Part shown: positions 44,614-55,467 of the stretch, piece by piece
Layout: every line of letters begins with the position of its first letter
Numbering within the stretch: the first letter of the stretch is position 1
Source: Mycolicibacter sp. MU0083
GTDB taxonomy: Bacteria > Actinomycetota > Actinomycetes > Mycobacteriales > Mycobacteriaceae
Assembly (NCBI RefSeq): GCF_963378075.1
Contig: NZ_OY726394.1
Coordinates: 2,790,001 to 2,854,000 of the forward strand
DNA: 64,000 nt
Reading direction: 5' to 3'
Notes under the pieces: generated by a model
The model's input: the letters and a program-made list of their open reading frames with translations, nothing else
Database searches by the model: none
Told to the model about the DNA's origin: nothing
Position numbers and translations under genes: made by a program

Positions 44614-45855
44614 ATGGATTTCACCCTGCCCGAACACCTTCCCGGTGTGCTCGCCGAGATGGACGACTTCATCGAGCGTGAGATCGCCCCGCTGCAGGCC
44701 GACCACATGCAGTACTTCGACCACCGCCGGGAGTTCGCCCGCACCGACGTGGAACGGGGCGGCGTCCCGCGCCGGGAATGGGAGGAGTTGCTCGACGAGA
44801 TGCGGCGCCGCGCCGACGCCGCCGGCTGGCTGCGCTACGGCCTGCCGGCGTCGTTGGGCGGCCGCGACGGCTCCAACGTCGACATGGCCGTGATCCGGGA
44901 GCACTTGGCGCACAAGGGACTCGGACTGCACAACGATCTGCAGGACGAGTCTTCGATCGTCGGTAACTTCCCGCAGGTCATCATGATGGAACGGTTCGGC
45001 ACCGACGCGCAGCGCCGCGAGTTCTCGCAGGCCATGATCACCGGTGAGCGTTCGATGGCGTTCGGGCTGACCGAACCGGACCACGGTTCGGACGCGACCT
45101 GGATGGAGACCCGCGCCGTACTCGACGGTGACACCTGGGTGATCAACGGCGCCAAACGTTTCAACACCGGCGTGCACCGGGCCACCCACGACCTGGTCTT
45201 CGCGCGTACCTCCGGCGAGGACGGCTCGGCACGCGGCATCACCGCTTTCCTGGTGCCCACCGACACCCCGGGATTCACCGTCCCGTTCTACTGGTGGACC
45301 TTCAACATGCCCACCGATCACGGTGAGGTCGAACTGCGCGACGTGCGTGTTCCCGCCGACGCGGTCTTGGGTGAAGTCGACGGCGGCCTGGAGGTGGCCC
45401 AGACGTTCCTGCACGAGAACCGGATCCGTCAGGCCGCGTCCAGCCTGGGTGCGGCGCAGTACTGCATCGACCGGGCCGCCGAGTACGCCCGCGAGCGGGT
45501 GGTGTTCGGCAAGCCGCTGTCGGTCAACCAGGCGGTGCAGTGGCCGCTGGCGGAATTGCAGACCGAGGCCCAGATGGTGCGCCTGCTGGTCAACTATGCG
45601 GCCTGGCACCTGGACCGTGACCACCATCTGGAGGTCTCCGACAAGGTGTCGATGGCCAACTATCGGGCCAACCGCCTGGTGTGCGAGGCCGCCGATCGGG
45701 CCATCCAGATCCACGGTGGTATCGGCTACACCCGCCACGAGCAGTTCGAACACATCTACCGGCACCATCGCCGCTACCGGATCACCGAGGGGGCCGAGGA
45801 GATCCAGATCCGCCGGGTCGCCCAGCGCCTGTTCGGATTCGACCGCCGGCGATGA
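44614..45855 (+). CDS. Acyl-CoA dehydrogenase
   Basis: 413 residues with an intact canonical fold. The flavin domain is MAFGLTEPDHGSDATWMETRAVLDGDTWVINGAKRFNTG, and the C-terminal signature IHGGIGYTRHEQFEHIYRHHRRYRITEGAEEIQIRRVAQRLFG includes the expected catalytic acid region. The ATG has AAGGA upstream. In animals ACAD10/11 proteins fuse such a dehydrogenase with a kinase-like phosphotransferase; here the next gene encodes just that domain, so the two may act on a 4-hydroxyacyl-CoA type substrate by phosphorylation and elimination. Confidence 0.85.
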   Translation: MDFTLPEHLPGVLAEMDDFIEREIAPLQADHMQYFDHRREFARTDVERGGVPRREWEELLDEMRRRADAAGWLRYGLPASLGGRDGSNVDMAVIREHLAHKGLGLHNDLQDESSIVGNFPQVIMMERFGTDAQRREFSQAMITGERSMAFGLTEPDHGSDATWMETRAVLDGDTWVINGAKRFNTGVHRATHDLVFARTSGEDGSARGITAFLVPTDTPGFTVPFYWWTFNMPTDHGEVELRDVRVPADAVLGEVDGGLEVAQTFLHENRIRQAASSLGAAQYCIDRAAEYARERVVFGKPLSVNQAVQWPLAELQTEAQMVRLLVNYAAWHLDRDHHLEVSDKVSMANYRANRLVCEAADRAIQIHGGIGYTRHEQFEHIYRHHRRYRITEGAEEIQIRRVAQRLFGFDRRR

Positions 45856-46829
45856 CCACCGACGAACTCGCCGGCCGGCTCTGCGGCGTCCTGACTCCGG
45901 TTCTGGGCCCGGTCACGGTCGAGGGGTTGCGCGCCCTGACCGGCGGGGCAAGCCGTGTCACCTGGTCTTTCGATGCGGTCACCGCGGCCGGGGAGCGGCG
46001 GCCCCTGATCCTGCGCACCGGTCCGCTGGAGGAGCTCTACGCCACCATGGAGCTGGAGGCCGACGCGCAGCGTGCCGCGGGATCCGCCGGCGCACCGGTG
46101 CCGAACGTGCTATTGGCCGACAATTCCCCTGCCGCACTCGGGAATCCGTATCTGATCTGCGATCTGATCGACGGTGAGACCGTGGTCCGGCGTATCGAAC
46201 GCCAACTCGACGAGGCCGGCCGGGCGCAACTCCTGGACCAGTGCGCGAAGGCGCTCGGCGCCATCCACCGGGCCGACCCGGCGGGCGTCGCCCTGAGCGC
46301 CGAAGACCAGCTCACCGCGTGTCGTGCACAGTTGGACACCATGCCCGACACCACCGCACCGTTCGAATGGGCGTTGCGCCGGTTGGCCGCCAAGCGGCCC
46401 GCACCGGTGCCCGCGCAGCTGGTGCACGGTGATTTCCGGATGGGCAATCTCATGGTGTCCGGCGACGGCGACCTGGCAGCGGTGTTGGACTGGGAACTGG
46501 TTCACCTCGGCGACGGCTGTGAGGACCTCGCCTGGTTCTGCCTGCGGGCCTGGCGATTCGGTGCGCCGCCGGAGCGTGCCGCCGGGGGGCTGGGCGACGT
46601 CGACGCGTTCCTGGGCTGCTACGAGCGGGCCACCGGCTGCCGGGTCGACCCGGACCGGTTCGACTGGTGGTTGCTGTTGAGCACTCTGCGGTGGGGCATC
46701 ATCTGCCGCTACCAGGCGGAACGGCACCTGAGCGGCCGGAGCCGTTCGGTGGAGCTCGCCACCATCGGCCGTCGTGTCTCGGAGACCGAATGGGATCTGT
46801 TGCGCCTGCTCGACGGGGTCCGGCCGTGA
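45852..46829 (+). CDS. Aminoglycoside-phosphotransferase-fold kinase (ACAD10/11-like)
   Basis: 325 residues with a kinase-like fold. It has a Gly-rich N-lobe segment (LTGGASRVTWSFDAV), the catalytic loop LVHGDFRMGNLMV and the metal-binding VLDWELVHLGDGCEDLAWF. These are the standard APH motifs. Antibiotic resistance is unlikely, because it is coupled by a 4-base overlap to an acyl-CoA dehydrogenase, the same pairing as in the fused ACAD10/11 enzymes that phosphorylate 4-hydroxyacyl-CoAs. The exact substrate here is inference. Confidence 0.82.
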   Translation: MTTDELAGRLCGVLTPVLGPVTVEGLRALTGGASRVTWSFDAVTAAGERRPLILRTGPLEELYATMELEADAQRAAGSAGAPVPNVLLADNSPAALGNPYLICDLIDGETVVRRIERQLDEAGRAQLLDQCAKALGAIHRADPAGVALSAEDQLTACRAQLDTMPDTTAPFEWALRRLAAKRPAPVPAQLVHGDFRMGNLMVSGDGDLAAVLDWELVHLGDGCEDLAWFCLRAWRFGAPPERAAGGLGDVDAFLGCYERATGCRVDPDRFDWWLLLSTLRWGIICRYQAERHLSGRSRSVELATIGRRVSETEWDLLRLLDGVRP

Positions 46830-47176
46830 CCGCCGGGGGCCGCCGGCCCACCGCCGCCGAACTCGTCGCCGCGGTCACGGAGTTCCTCGACACCGCGCTG
46901 GTCCGTGCCGACGGCCCGGACGCCGTCGGCGGTCAGGTCAGATTCCACGCCCGGGTCGCGGCCAACGCGCTGCGCATCGTCGAACGGGAACTGCGCGACA
47001 CCGCAGCCGATGCACCTGCCAGAGCCTTGGCGGACCTCGGTTTCACCGACGAGGCCGCGCTGGCCGCGGCGATTCGGGCCGGTGAGCTCGACGAGCGCTC
47101 CGAGGAGCTCACCGCGTGCCTCTACGCCCTGGTGGAGCATCGGCTATCCATCGACCACCCCGGCTACAACTACTAG
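46826..47176 (+). CDS. Small protein associated with ACAD/APH pairs (DUF6285-like)
   Basis: 116 residues, mostly helical (AAELVAAVTEFLDTALVRA, RVAANALRIVERELRDTAA, ELTACLYALVEHRLSIDHPGYN). It resembles the small proteins encoded after acyl-CoA dehydrogenase plus phosphotransferase genes in many actinobacteria, for which no reaction is established. The GTG start overlaps the kinase stop by 4 bases. It is the last gene of the operon. Confidence 0.65.
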   Translation: MTAGGRRPTAAELVAAVTEFLDTALVRADGPDAVGGQVRFHARVAANALRIVERELRDTAADAPARALADLGFTDEAALAAAIRAGELDERSEELTACLYALVEHRLSIDHPGYNY

Positions 47177-47255
47177 ACTGCCTGCGCGGCAACCACTTCG
47201 ATGACCTGGGCCAAACCCGACGTATCCACCTCGGCCGAGCAGTAGCATTCCCAGC

Positions 47256-47660
47256 GTGTCCGACTCCAATGCCGCGCTGCGAATCCTTGTCTACAGTGAC
47301 GACGCCGCGACCCGCGCACAGGTCGTCACCGCGTTGGGCAAGCGACTGCACCCGGATCTGCCGCCGCTGAGCTATGTCGAGGTCGCCACCGAGCCCGTGG
47401 TGATCCGGCAGATGGACGCCGGGGGGATCGACCTGGCCATCCTGGACGGCGAGGCGAACCCGGCCGGCGGGATGGGCGTCTGCAAGCAACTCAAGGACGA
47501 GATCACGCCGTGCCCGCCGATCGTGGTCTTGACCGGCCGCGCCGACGACGCCTGGCTGGCCAAGTGGTCGCGCGCCGACGCCGCGGTGTCGCACCCGGTG
47601 GACCCCATGACGCTCGGTCATGCGGTGCTGGGGCTGTTGCGTGCCCCGGCACACGGTTGA
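47256..47660 (+). CDS. Stand-alone receiver-domain protein (Rv3143-like)
   Basis: 134 residues, a single response-regulator receiver fold without an output domain. The acidic pair is in VYSDDAATR, the likely phospho-Asp in LAILDGEANPAGGMGV and the Thr in VVLTGRADD. The conserved Lys of receivers is replaced by His (AVSHPVDP), so phosphorylation signalling may be altered. M. tuberculosis has a similar protein, Rv3143, shortly before nuoA. The start is GTG 47256. No kinase is nearby. Confidence 0.78.
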   Translation: MSDSNAALRILVYSDDAATRAQVVTALGKRLHPDLPPLSYVEVATEPVVIRQMDAGGIDLAILDGEANPAGGMGVCKQLKDEITPCPPIVVLTGRADDAWLAKWSRADAAVSHPVDPMTLGHAVLGLLRAPAHG

Positions 47661-47950
47661 CCCGGCGACTCCCGCCGCACCGCTACCGCACCCGATCCGC
47701 ACCGAACCAGTGCGTTCCTACACCCGTCCCAGCTGACACACCGGTCCCAGCTGCGGCCCCCTGCGCCGAGCCTCGCCGACCCGGGAGTTAGGGCAGCCTC
47801 AGGGGCGAATTCCCCTGTCGCCGTTACCGCTACGGGTGATGCCCGTCACAGTTGCCGACAATTTCGGATTCTTCCCAACCGCCCGATTGCCGCGGGCTAG
47901 GCTGTGCTTGAACTCACATCGACGCCCGGAAGGGAACTACGTCACTGAGC
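47661..47950. promoter_or_regulatory. nuo operon upstream region
   Basis: 290 bases with no gene. The hexamer TAGGCT at 47898-47903 is a plausible -10, but no convincing -35 stands 16-18 bases before it. GGAAGGGA at 47929 is about 15 bases from the nuoA ATG, further than usual. No riboswitch or long hairpin was recognised. Confidence 0.35.
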
Positions 47951-48328
47951 ATGAACCTCTACCTGCCGATCCTGGTCCTCGCCGCGCTCGCCGCCGGTTT
48001 CGCCGTATTCTCCGTGGTCGTCACGGCGTTCGTGGGTCCGAAGCGCTACAACCGCGCGAAGCTGGAAGCCTACGAATGCGGTATCGAGCCCACCGATCAG
48101 CCGGTCAGCGGGCCGCACGCCCCGCCCGGGCAGCGGTTCCCGGTGAAGTACTACCTGACCGCGATGCTGTTCATCGTCTTCGACATCGAGATCGTATTTC
48201 TCTACCCGTGGGCGGTCGCCTTCGACGGGCTCGGACTCTTCGCCCTCATCGAAATGGCGCTGTTCGCCGTCATCGTGTTCGTCGCCTACGCCTATGTCTG
48301 GCGACGCGGCGGCCTGAACTGGGATTGA
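47951..48328 (+). CDS. nuoA: NADH-quinone oxidoreductase subunit A
   Basis: Membrane subunit of complex I, 125 residues with three helices (LPILVLAALAAGFAVFSVVVTAF, YYLTAMLFIVFDIEIVFLYPWAV, LIEMALFAVIVFVAYAYVW). The YECGIEP loop and the acidic residues FDIEIVF are the conserved features linked to coupling at the quinone site. It is the first gene of nuoA-N. Confidence 0.95.
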   Translation: MNLYLPILVLAALAAGFAVFSVVVTAFVGPKRYNRAKLEAYECGIEPTDQPVSGPHAPPGQRFPVKYYLTAMLFIVFDIEIVFLYPWAVAFDGLGLFALIEMALFAVIVFVAYAYVWRRGGLNWD

Positions 48329-48350
48329 TCGGAAATAGGCGGACTTACAT

Positions 48351-48905
48351 ATGGGATTAGAAGAACAACTTCCCAGCGGGCTCCTGCTGTCCACCGTGGA
48401 GGACCTCGCCGGGTACTTCCGTACCGGGTCGCTGTGGCCGGCGACGTTCGGCCTGGCCTGTTGCGCCATCGAGATGATGTCGACGATGGCACCCGACTAC
48501 GACCTGTCCCGGTTCGGGATGGAGGTGTTCCGGGCCTCACCGCGCCAGGCCGATCTGATGATCGTGGCCGGCCGGGTCAGTCAGAAGATGGCGCCGGTAC
48601 TGCGCCAGATCTACGACCAGATGGTCGAGCCCAAGTGGGTGCTGTCGATGGGCGTGTGCGCGTCGTCGGGCGGGATGTTCAACAACTACGCGATCGTGCA
48701 GGGCGTGGACCATGTGGTACCGGTCGACATCTACCTCCCCGGTTGTCCGCCTCGTCCGGAGATGCTGATGTACGCAATCCTCAAGCTGCACGAGAAGATT
48801 CGCGCGATGCCTCTGGGCGCCAACCGGGAGCAGATCATCACCGAAACCGAACAGGCCGCCCTGTCGGCCCCGTCCACCTGGGAGTTGAAGGGGTTGCTGC
48901 GGTGA
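48351..48905 (+). CDS. nuoB: NADH-quinone oxidoreductase subunit B
   Basis: Peripheral subunit carrying the N2 4Fe-4S cluster that reduces quinone, 184 residues. The cluster ligands are the adjacent cysteines in [10 protein letters not shown], then GVCASSGG and PGCPPRPE. It starts 22 bases after nuoA and its stop overlaps the nuoC start. Confidence 0.95.
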   Translation: MGLEEQLPSGLLLSTVEDLAGYFRTGSLWPATFGLACCAIEMMSTMAPDYDLSRFGMEVFRASPRQADLMIVAGRVSQKMAPVLRQIYDQMVEPKWVLSMGVCASSGGMFNNYAIVQGVDHVVPVDIYLPGCPPRPEMLMYAILKLHEKIRAMPLGANREQIITETEQAALSAPSTWELKGLLR

Positions 48906-49597
48906 GCGAGGCGACCGGTGCGGGCGCCCCCGGCCCCGAAGACGTGATCAAGGTGCGCCGCGGCCTGTTCGGCGCGAACGGCAGCGGAGACACCTCCGGG
49001 TACGGGCGTCTGGTCACCGAGGCGGCACTGCCCGGCGCGACGCCGAGACCCTACGGCGGATACTTCGACGAGCTCGTCGACACCCTGTCCGCGGCCCTGC
49101 AGCGCAGCGGTATCGAATTCGCCGCGGCCGTCGAGAAAGTCGTGGTGTACCGCGACGAGCTGACCCTCTACATCGAGCGCACCCGGCTCCCGGCGGTGGC
49201 CCAGTTGCTGCGCGACGAGCCGGACCTGCGCTTCGAGTTGAGCCTCGGCGTCTCCGGTGTGCACTATCCGGCCGACACCGATCGCGAGTTGCATGCGGTG
49301 TATCCGCTGCGCTCCATCACCCACAATCGTCGTGTCCGTCTGGAAGTCGCTGCCCCCGACGCGGATCCACACATTCCGTCCCTGTTCGCGGTCTACCCCA
49401 CCACCGACTGGCACGAACGGGAGACCTACGACTTCTTCGGGATCATCTTCGACGGCCACCCCTCGCTGACACGCATCGAGATGCCCGACGACTGGCACGG
49501 CCACCCGCAACGCAAGGACTACCCGTTGGGCGGCATCCCGGTCGAGTACAAGGGCGCGCAGATACCGCCGCCGGACCAGCGGAGGGCTTACAAATAA
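48902..49597 (+). CDS. nuoC: NADH-quinone oxidoreductase subunit C
   Basis: 30-kDa-type peripheral subunit, 231 residues from GTG 48902, overlapping the nuoB stop by 4 bases. The family signature is [47 protein letters not shown]. It is separate from nuoD here, unlike the fused NuoCD of E. coli. Confidence 0.95.
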   Translation: MSEATGAGAPGPEDVIKVRRGLFGANGSGDTSGYGRLVTEAALPGATPRPYGGYFDELVDTLSAALQRSGIEFAAAVEKVVVYRDELTLYIERTRLPAVAQLLRDEPDLRFELSLGVSGVHYPADTDRELHAVYPLRSITHNRRVRLEVAAPDADPHIPSLFAVYPTTDWHERETYDFFGIIFDGHPSLTRIEMPDDWHGHPQRKDYPLGGIPVEYKGAQIPPPDQRRAYK

Positions 49598-50910
49598 TGG
49601 GCACTGAGACGCCGCGCACCGTCCTGAACGTCGGTGGGCAGGAATGGGATCAGGTGGTCGATGCCGCCAGGTCCGCCGACCCCGGCGAACGCATCGTGGT
49701 CAACATGGGCCCGCAGCACCCGTCGACGCACGGCGTGCTGCGGCTGATCCTGGAACTCGAGGGTGAGACGGTGACCGAAGCCCGCTGCGGCATCGGCTAT
49801 CTGCATACCGGTATCGAGAAGAACCTGGAGCACCGCTACTGGACCCAGGGCGTCACCTTCGTCACCCGGATGGACTACCTGTCACCGTTCTTCAATGAGA
49901 CCGCCTACTGCCTGGGCGTGGAGAAGCTGCTCGGCATCACCGACGACATTCCCGAGCGCGCCAGTGTCATCCGGGTTCTGATGATGGAACTCAACCGGAT
50001 GTCCTCACACCTGGTGGCGCTGGCGACCGGCGGCATGGAGCTCGGGGCACTGTCGGTGATGCTGTTCGGCTTCCGGGAACGCGAGTTGGTACTCGACATC
50101 TTCGAGGCGATCACCGGCCTGCGGATGAACCACCAGTATGTGCGGCCCGGCGGCGTGTCGGTGGATCTGCCCGACGAGGTGATCCCGCAGATCCGGGACT
50201 TCCTCAAGCTGATGCCCAAGCGGCTCAAGGACATCGAGGATCTGCTGACCGAGAACTACATCTGGAAGGCCCGCACCAAGGGTGTCGGCTACCTGGATCT
50301 GACCGGGTGCATGGCGCTGGGCATCACCGGACCGGTGCTGCGCTCGACCGGCCTGCCCTACGACGTCCGGCGCGCCGAACCCTATTGCGGCTACGAGGAC
50401 TACGAATTCGAGGTGATCACCGATGACGGCTGTGACGCCTACGGCCGCTACCTGATCCGCATCGCGGAGATCAAGGAGTCCCTGAAGATCGTCGAGCAGT
50501 GCGTAGAAAAGTTGGCCAAGCTGCACGGCAAGCCCGTGATGGTCGCCGACCGCAAGATCGCCTGGCCGGCGGACCTCAAGCTCGAGAAGGACGGACTGGG
50601 CAACTCCCGCGAGCACATCGGCTGGATCATGGGCCACTCCATGGAAGGCCTGATCCACCACTTCAAACGAGTCACCGAAGATCTGTGGGTGCCGCCGGGG
50701 CAGGTGTTCGTCTCGGTCGAGTCGCCCCGCGGCGAACTGGGGGTGCACATGGTCAGCGATGGCGGAACCCGGCCCTACCGGGTGCATTACCGCGATCCGT
50801 CCTTCACCAACCTGCAGGCGGTGGCCGCCATGAGTGAGGGCGGACTGATCGCCGACGTGATCGCCGCGGTCGCCAGCATCGACCCGGTGATGGGCGGGGT
50901 GGACCGATGA
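49597..50910 (+). CDS. nuoD: NADH-quinone oxidoreductase subunit D
   Basis: 49-kDa-type subunit that forms the quinone pocket with NuoB, 437 residues. It has [21 protein letters not shown] with the quinone-site His, [35 protein letters not shown], and [32 protein letters not shown] near the end. The start overlaps the nuoC stop by one base. Confidence 0.96.
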   Translation: MGTETPRTVLNVGGQEWDQVVDAARSADPGERIVVNMGPQHPSTHGVLRLILELEGETVTEARCGIGYLHTGIEKNLEHRYWTQGVTFVTRMDYLSPFFNETAYCLGVEKLLGITDDIPERASVIRVLMMELNRMSSHLVALATGGMELGALSVMLFGFRERELVLDIFEAITGLRMNHQYVRPGGVSVDLPDEVIPQIRDFLKLMPKRLKDIEDLLTENYIWKARTKGVGYLDLTGCMALGITGPVLRSTGLPYDVRRAEPYCGYEDYEFEVITDDGCDAYGRYLIRIAEIKESLKIVEQCVEKLAKLHGKPVMVADRKIAWPADLKLEKDGLGNSREHIGWIMGHSMEGLIHHFKRVTEDLWVPPGQVFVSVESPRGELGVHMVSDGGTRPYRVHYRDPSFTNLQAVAAMSEGGLIADVIAAVASIDPVMGGVDR

Positions 50911-51746
50911 GCGCGGCAGGCGGCGAGATCGACCGGACCGGAGTCAACAAGACCGGCCGCGGCCGGCTGATGCCGCCGACCGCGGGAACCGACGGCACCC
51001 GGGTGTTCCTCCAGTTGGGACGCCAGCCCGAAGAGCCCAATCAGTTCAACCATCCCGATGCTCCGACCAGCTACGCACCCGATGTTCGGGCCCGGTTGGA
51101 GGTCGACGCCAAGGAGATCATCGGCCGTTACCCGCAGTCGCGTTCGGCGATCCTGCCGCTGCTGCATCTGGTGCAGTCGCAGGACAGCTACATCACGCCC
51201 GCCGGCCTGGCGTTCATCTCCGAACTGCTCGGCATGACCCCCGCCGACGTCGCCGGCGTCGCGTCGTTCTATTCGATGTACCGTCGCACCCCCACCGGCA
51301 AACACCTGGTGGGTGTCTGCACCAACACGCTGTGTGCGGTGATGGGCGGTGACGCCATCTACCGAGAGCTCAAAGAACATCTCGGTGTCGAAGACGATCA
51401 GACCACCGAGGACGGATCGGTCACCCTGCAGCACATCGAGTGCAACGCCGCGTGCGATTACGCACCGGTGGTGATGGTCAACTGGGAGTTCTTCGACAAC
51501 CAGACACCGGAGTCGGCGCGCGACCTCGTCGACAAGCTGCGCGCCGACGCCGAGGTGCGGCCCACCCGCGGGATGCCGCTGTGCAGCTTCGCCGCGACCG
51601 AACGGATTCTGGCCGGCTTCCCCGACGAGCGCGCCGACGACGGCCAGGGCGGTGCCGGCGCGGCCACGCTGGCCGGTCTGGAGGTGGCCCGCGAACGCGG
51701 CATGACGGCACCGGAACCGGGCGGCACCAGTGGGGGCGGGAAATGA
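50907..51746 (+). CDS. nuoE: NADH-quinone oxidoreductase subunit E
   Basis: 24-kDa-type subunit with a 2Fe-2S cluster, 279 residues. The ligands are the two cysteines of [12 protein letters not shown] and the two of [15 protein letters not shown]. An N-terminal extension of about 45 residues and a Gly-rich C-terminal tail ([12 protein letters not shown]) are longer than in enterobacteria. It overlaps nuoD by 4 bases. Confidence 0.95.
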   Translation: MSAAGGEIDRTGVNKTGRGRLMPPTAGTDGTRVFLQLGRQPEEPNQFNHPDAPTSYAPDVRARLEVDAKEIIGRYPQSRSAILPLLHLVQSQDSYITPAGLAFISELLGMTPADVAGVASFYSMYRRTPTGKHLVGVCTNTLCAVMGGDAIYRELKEHLGVEDDQTTEDGSVTLQHIECNAACDYAPVVMVNWEFFDNQTPESARDLVDKLRADAEVRPTRGMPLCSFAATERILAGFPDERADDGQGGAGAATLAGLEVARERGMTAPEPGGTSGGGK

Positions 51747-53071
51747 CACTTGCCGAGGGCACACCGCTGACGCCGGTGCTGAGCAGCTACTGGGACGAAC
51801 CCGAGTCGTGGACCCTGGAGACCTACCGTCGCCACGACGGCTATACCGGGATGAAACGCGCGCTGGCGATGACGCCCGACGAGGTCATCGAACTGGTCAA
51901 GGACTCCGGGCTGCGCGGGCGCGGCGGCGCCGGGTTCTCCACCGGCACCAAATGGTCGTTCGTGCCGCAGGGCACCGACGGCGCCGGCGCCAAACCCCAC
52001 TACCTGTTGGTCAACGCCGACGAGTCCGAGCCCGGCACCTGTAAGGACATGCCGTTGCTGATGGCGACGCCGCATGTGCTGATCGAGGGCATGATCGTGT
52101 GCAGCTACGCGATCCGGGCCCGGCACGCCTTCATCTACGTGCGCGGCGAGGTGGTGCCGGTGGTGCGGCGCCTGCAGGCCGCGGTCGCCGAGGCTTACGC
52201 CGCCGGCCTGTTGGGCACCGACATCGGCGGCACCGGCTTCGACCTCGACATCACCGTGCACGCCGGGGCGGGTGCCTACATCTGCGGCGAGGAGACCGCA
52301 CTCATCGAGTCGCTGGAGGGGTACCGGGGCCAGCCCCGGCTGCGCCCGCCGTTCCCCGCGGTCGCGGGGTTGTACGCGTCGCCGACGGTGGTCAACAACG
52401 TCGAATCGATCGCCAGTGTGCCCTCGATCCTGCGCAACGGGCCGGAATGGTTCCGGTCCATGGGTACCGAGAAGTCCCGCGGGTTCACCCTCTATTCGCT
52501 CTCCGGGCACGTCAAACGGCCCGGGCAGTACGAGGCGCCGTTGGGTATCACGCTGCGCGAACTGCTCGGCTACGCCGGCGGGATCCGCGACGGACACCGG
52601 TTGAAGTTCTGGACGCCCGGCGGCTCGTCGACCCCGATCCTGACCGAGGAGCACCTCGATGTCCCGCTGGACTACGAGGGCATGGCGTCGGTCGGATCGA
52701 TGCTGGGCACCAAGGCATTGCAGATCTTCGACGAGACCACCTGCGCGGTGCGTGCGGCCGCGCGCTGGTCGGAGTTCTACAAGCACGAATCCTGCGGCAA
52801 GTGCACGCCGTGCCGCGAGGGCACCTACTGGCTGGTGCCGATCTACGAACGGTTGGAGACCGGTCGCGGTACCCCCGAAGACCTCGACACCCTGCTGGAC
52901 ATCGCCGACGTCCTGTTCGGAAAGTCCTTCTGCGCCTTGGGGGACGGTGCGGCGATGCCGGTGAAGTCCTCGATCCAGTACTTCCGCGACGAGTACATCG
53001 CCCACCTCGAGGGCGGCTGTCCGTTCGACCCGAAAGCGAGCATGTACGTGGCAGACGGCGGTGTGGCGTGA
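51743..53071 (+). CDS. nuoF: NADH-quinone oxidoreductase subunit F
   Basis: NADH-binding 51-kDa-type subunit with FMN and a 4Fe-4S cluster, 442 residues from ATG 51743. The NADH/FMN region is [18 protein letters not shown], then [12 protein letters not shown], and [32 protein letters not shown]. The cluster ligands are in [13 protein letters not shown] and SFCALGDGA. Confidence 0.96.
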   Translation: MTLAEGTPLTPVLSSYWDEPESWTLETYRRHDGYTGMKRALAMTPDEVIELVKDSGLRGRGGAGFSTGTKWSFVPQGTDGAGAKPHYLLVNADESEPGTCKDMPLLMATPHVLIEGMIVCSYAIRARHAFIYVRGEVVPVVRRLQAAVAEAYAAGLLGTDIGGTGFDLDITVHAGAGAYICGEETALIESLEGYRGQPRLRPPFPAVAGLYASPTVVNNVESIASVPSILRNGPEWFRSMGTEKSRGFTLYSLSGHVKRPGQYEAPLGITLRELLGYAGGIRDGHRLKFWTPGGSSTPILTEEHLDVPLDYEGMASVGSMLGTKALQIFDETTCAVRAAARWSEFYKHESCGKCTPCREGTYWLVPIYERLETGRGTPEDLDTLLDIADVLFGKSFCALGDGAAMPVKSSIQYFRDEYIAHLEGGCPFDPKASMYVADGGVA

Positions 53072-55467
53072 CGGAGACATCGCAGCCCGGCGGTCAGGAG
53101 TCGGTGACCCTGACCATCGACGACCAGCAGATCACCGTCCCCAAGGGCACCTTGATCATCCGCGCCGCCGAACAGTTGGGCATCGAGGTTCCGCGGTTCT
53201 GTGATCACCCGTTGCTGGATCCGGTGGCCTGGTGCCGGCAGTGCATGGTCGAGGTGGAGGGACAGCGCAAGCCACAGCCGTCGTGCGCGGTGGCCGTCGC
53301 CGACGGCATGGTGGTGCGCACCCAGCACACCTCCGCCGAAGCCGATCGGGCTCAGCACCTGGTGATGGAACTGCTGCTGATCAACCACCCGCTGGACTGC
53401 CCGACCTGCGACAAGGGCGGCGAGTGCCCGCTGCAGAACCAGGCCATGACCCACGGCCGCACCGAGACCCGCTTCGAAGAGGCCAAACGCCACTACCCCA
53501 AGCCGATCAACATCTCCTCGCAGGTACTGCTGGACCGGGACCGCTGCATCCTGTGTGCGCGCTGCACCCGGTTCGCCAACGAGATCGCCGGGGACAAGTT
53601 CATCGAGATGATGGACCGCGGCGCCCTGCAGCAGGTCGGCATCTACACCGATACCCCGTTCGACTCCTACTTCTCCGGCAACACCGTGCAGATCTGCCCG
53701 GTGGGGGCACTGACCGGAGCCTCCTACCGGTTCCGGGCGCGCCCGTTCGACCTGGTCTCCACCCCGACCGTCTGCGAGCACTGCGCCGGTGGCTGTGCGG
53801 AACGCACCGATCACCGGCGCGGCAAGGTGCTGCGCCGGATGGCCGGCGACGACCCGGACGTCAACGAGGAATGGAACTGCGACAAGGGCCGCTGGGCCTT
53901 CACCTACGCCACCCAATCCGACCGGATCACCACGCCGCTGGTCCGCGACGAGACCGGAGAACTGGTGCCGGCTTCGTGGCCGCACGCGCTCGCGGTCGCG
54001 GCCCGCGGCCTGGCGGCGGCACGCGGCCGCACCGGCGTGCTGGTCGGCGGCCGGGTGTCGGCCGAGGACGCCTACGGCTACGCCAAGTTCGCCCGGCTGG
54101 CGCTGGACAGCGACGACATCGACTTCCGGGCGCGGGCGCACTCCGCCGAGGAGTCCGCGTTCCTGGCCGCGCGGGTGGCCGGCCGCGGCATCGACGTCAG
54201 CTACGCCGATCTGCAGGCCGCGCCGGTGGTGCTGCTCGCCGGGCTGGAACCCGAAGAAGAAGCACCGATGGTGTTCCTGCGACTGCGCAAGGCGGCCCGC
54301 AAGAACGGCACCGAGGTGTACAGCGTGGCACCGTTCGCCGACCGCGGGCTGGACAAGATGTTCGGCACCCTGGTGGCAGTCGTTCCCGGTGGCGAGGCGG
54401 CCGCGCTGGACGGCCTGGCCGACGGGGAACTCGGTGCGTCGCTGCGCAGGCCGGGCGCGGTGGTGCTGGTCGGCGAACGGCTGGCGGCCGTTCCGGGGGC
54501 ACTGTCGGCGGCGATCAGGCTGGCCGATGCAACCGGCGCGCAACTGGCCTGGGTGCCGCGGCGCGCCGGGGAACGCGGCGCACTGGACGCCGGCGCGTTG
54601 GCCGGACTGCTGCCCGGCGGCCGGCCGCTCGACGACCCGGCCGCACGGGCCGAGATCGCCCGGGCCTGGGGCCTCGACGGCCCCGACGGATTGCCGGGAC
54701 AGCCCGGGCGCGACACCGACGCCATCCTGGCGGCCGCCGCCGACGGCTCGTTGGGTGCACTGCTGGTCGGCGGGGTGGAACCGGCGGACCTCACCGACCC
54801 GGCGGCAGCCCTGTCGGCGCTGGACACCGTCGGTTTCCTGGTGAGCCTGGAGCTGCGGCACAGCGAAGTCACCGACCGCGCCGACGTGGTGCTGCCGGTC
54901 GCGGCCGCAGCCGAGAAATCCGGCACCTACCTCAATTGGGAAGGCCGGCACCGCAAGTTCGGAACCGCGTTGGCCGACCGGGGCACGCTGTCCGACCATC
55001 GGGTGCTCGACGCGATCGCCGAGGAGATGGGGCTCGCGCTGGGCGTGTCGACCGTGGAGGCGGCCCGAGCCGAACTGGCCGGCCTGGGCGCCTGGGACGG
55101 TGCGCGGGTGGCCGCCCCCGAGGTGGCCGCCTCCCCGGCGACGCAGCCCGGCGCGGGCGAGGCCGTGCTGGCCGGTTGGCGGATGTTGCTCGATGCGGGC
55201 CTGATGCAGGCCGGGGAACCGAACCTGGCCGGCACCGCCCGTCAACCGGTGGCGCGGATGTCGGCGACCACGGCCGCCGGAATCGGTGCGGCGTCCGGTG
55301 ATCCGGTCACGGTCAGCACCGAGCACGGTCACATCACGCTGCCGCTGGCCGTCACCGAGATGATCGACGGCGTGGTCTGGCTTCCGATGAACTCCCCGGG
55401 TTCGGCGGTGCACCGGGATCTGGGGGTAACCCCCGGCGCCGCGGTACGGATTGGACGTGACTCATGA
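53068..55467 (+). CDS. nuoG: NADH-quinone oxidoreductase subunit G
   Basis: Large iron-sulfur subunit, 799 residues from GTG 53068. The N-terminal 2Fe-2S ligands are in [21 protein letters not shown]. The His-ligated 4Fe-4S cluster is in [17 protein letters not shown], another is in [15 protein letters not shown] with CPVGALT, and the extra N7-type site [21 protein letters not shown] is also kept, as in several bacterial enzymes. A degenerate molybdopterin-oxidoreductase domain follows to the end. Confidence 0.95.
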   Translation: MTETSQPGGQESVTLTIDDQQITVPKGTLIIRAAEQLGIEVPRFCDHPLLDPVAWCRQCMVEVEGQRKPQPSCAVAVADGMVVRTQHTSAEADRAQHLVMELLLINHPLDCPTCDKGGECPLQNQAMTHGRTETRFEEAKRHYPKPINISSQVLLDRDRCILCARCTRFANEIAGDKFIEMMDRGALQQVGIYTDTPFDSYFSGNTVQICPVGALTGASYRFRARPFDLVSTPTVCEHCAGGCAERTDHRRGKVLRRMAGDDPDVNEEWNCDKGRWAFTYATQSDRITTPLVRDETGELVPASWPHALAVAARGLAAARGRTGVLVGGRVSAEDAYGYAKFARLALDSDDIDFRARAHSAEESAFLAARVAGRGIDVSYADLQAAPVVLLAGLEPEEEAPMVFLRLRKAARKNGTEVYSVAPFADRGLDKMFGTLVAVVPGGEAAALDGLADGELGASLRRPGAVVLVGERLAAVPGALSAAIRLADATGAQLAWVPRRAGERGALDAGALAGLLPGGRPLDDPAARAEIARAWGLDGPDGLPGQPGRDTDAILAAAADGSLGALLVGGVEPADLTDPAAALSALDTVGFLVSLELRHSEVTDRADVVLPVAAAAEKSGTYLNWEGRHRKFGTALADRGTLSDHRVLDAIAEEMGLALGVSTVEAARAELAGLGAWDGARVAAPEVAASPATQPGAGEAVLAGWRMLLDAGLMQAGEPNLAGTARQPVARMSATTAAGIGAASGDPVTVSTEHGHITLPLAVTEMIDGVVWLPMNSPGSAVHRDLGVTPGAAVRIGRDS

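Noticed and set aside
45852..46829. Aminoglycoside resistance gene
   Set aside because: The APH motifs are general. The operon position next to an acyl-CoA dehydrogenase points to an ACAD10/11-like metabolic kinase.
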